Source: Haliangium sp050303215 (GTDB lineage: Bacteria; Myxococcota_A; Polyangia; Haliangiales; Haliangiaceae). Taken from it: a stretch of DNA of 64,000 nucleotides. Below the pieces are notes generated by a model, which was not told where the DNA came from, ran no database searches, and saw only the letters and a list, made by a program, of their open reading frames with translations. Location: positions 85,097 to 149,096 of the forward strand of contig NZ_JBNLBH010000019.1 of the NCBI RefSeq assembly GCF_050303215.1, read 5' to 3'. Shown here in pieces: positions 63,517 to 64,000 of the stretch (within the stretch, counting starts at the first letter, position 1; every line of letters begins with the position of its first letter). Both the position numbers and the translations under genes were made by a program.

Positions 63517-64000
63517 TTACAGCCCCAGATCGATACCCTTGAGGCGCACCCGCCTCCGCAGCTTGCCGTCACGGCCGGCGTCGCGTGTGCGCACGCGCAG
63601 GGTCTCCCGCCGATGCCCCGGCGCCGATACCCGCACGACATAAGCCTTGTCGCGCCGTTCGAGCACGATCGGCTGGCGCGTCACCACCGCGCCATCGACC
63701 TCGATGCGAGCCGGAACACCTCGGGGCGAAACCCGCACATACAGCTCGACCGGGCCGCGGCGCTTGGGCTTGCGCTCTCGGGCCGGGGCAGGCGCTGGTA
63801 CCGGCGCGACCTCGGTCCGCCGCCCGGACTCGGGCTTGGGCTCGGTCCGCCCGGGCGCGGGTTCGGACGCGGACTCGGGCTCGGACGCGGACAACGCTCC
63901 GCCCTCGGGCCGCGCACCCGGTACCGGCGCGGCCGGCGGCTTCGATGCGCGCTCGCCCCCGTCGACCACCTCGGAGGCGGCGTCCACGGGCGCGACCGCC
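63517..64000 (-). CDS. PEGA-type C-terminal fragment of a larger protein (partial)
   Basis: The frame is open to the right edge, so only the C-terminal 160 residues are visible. A Pro/Ala/Glu-rich low-complexity part (ASEPESASEPAPGRTEPKPE, VAPVPAPAPARERKPKRR) leads to a PEGA-like beta domain: VELYVRVSPRGVPARIEVDG, VTRQPIVLERRDKAYVVRVS, APGHRRETLRVRTRDAG. In myxobacteria such tails commonly end Ser/Thr kinases or related surface-signalling proteins; the upstream part needed to decide is outside the window. The downstream giant TPR gene starts 166 nt later. Confidence 0.7.
   Translation of the reverse strand, partial: AVAPVDAASEVVDGGERASKPPAAPVPGARPEGGALSASEPESASEPAPGRTEPKPESGRRTEVAPVPAPAPARERKPKRRGPVELYVRVSPRGVPARIEVDGAVVTRQPIVLERRDKAYVVRVSAPGHRRETLRVRTRDAGRDGKLRRRVRLKGIDLGL

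Overview
The window is a GC-rich, gene-dense bacterial chromosome segment that looks like a myxobacterial (Myxococcota, deltaproteobacterial-type) genome. The reasons are lineage style rather than a marker gene: two type IV pilus clusters, Ser/Thr kinases with TPR or STAND-type modules, very large TPR proteins, a roadblock/LC7 protein inside the pil operon, VWA and Gly-rich lipoproteins, and a split tyrosine-kinase exopolysaccharide system. No ribosomal RNA or phylogenetic marker is present, so this placement is inference.

Layout. 1-486 (-): partial DsbA-like lipoprotein with an in-frame UGA read here as selenocysteine. 693-7551 (+): minor-pilin cluster pilX-pilY1-pilV-pilW-fimT. 7687-16654: exopolysaccharide export cluster (Wza-like lipoprotein, sugar transferase, GT4, two Wzz-like proteins, split BY-kinase, outer-membrane barrel), interrupted by an RsbW-like ATPase and a STAS anti-anti-sigma factor. 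16759-16833: tRNA-Gly(CCC). 17173-17739: LuxR-type regulator. 32727 down to 17846 (-): one long collinear run pilM-N-O-P-Q, fused aroK-aroB, roadblock/LC7, aroQ, accB, accC and a TPR protein. 32858-34366 (-): sigma-54 activator with a degenerate receiver. 34763-36223 (+): VWA lipoprotein. 36591-39716 (+): pseudokinase-kinase-STAND ATPase fusion. 39788-40537 (+): GrdB-like protein with a second in-frame UGA, followed by UspA. 41064-42985 (-): aminotransferase and sirtuin. 43159-46518: exported-looking methyltransferase, NAD(P)-binding protein, orphan adenine methylase. 48403 down to 46493 (-): a Pup-like 58-residue protein ending Gly-Gly-Glu and a PafA/Dop-family ligase with inserted membrane segments. 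48788-49837 (-): Rpn-family nuclease. 50127-64000 (-): Gly-rich lipoprotein, TPR/PEGA-like protein, Ser/Thr kinase, a 2804-residue TPR protein, and a PEGA-type C-terminus running off the right edge.

Functional reading. Two of the larger blocks build surface machinery: type IV pilus alignment/secretin plus priming pilins, and polysaccharide synthesis/export. Both serve gliding and social surface life in myxobacteria. The pil operon also carries shikimate and fatty-acid precursor enzymes.

The most unusual content is threefold: (i) two genes that ordinary gene callers would truncate at UGA but which carry U-x-x-C motifs and near-identical downstream hairpins, (ii) a compact two-gene pupylation-like unit with a membrane-embedded ligase and no proteasome gene nearby, and (iii) a PilQ secretin enlarged by about 600 residues of repeated coiled coil.
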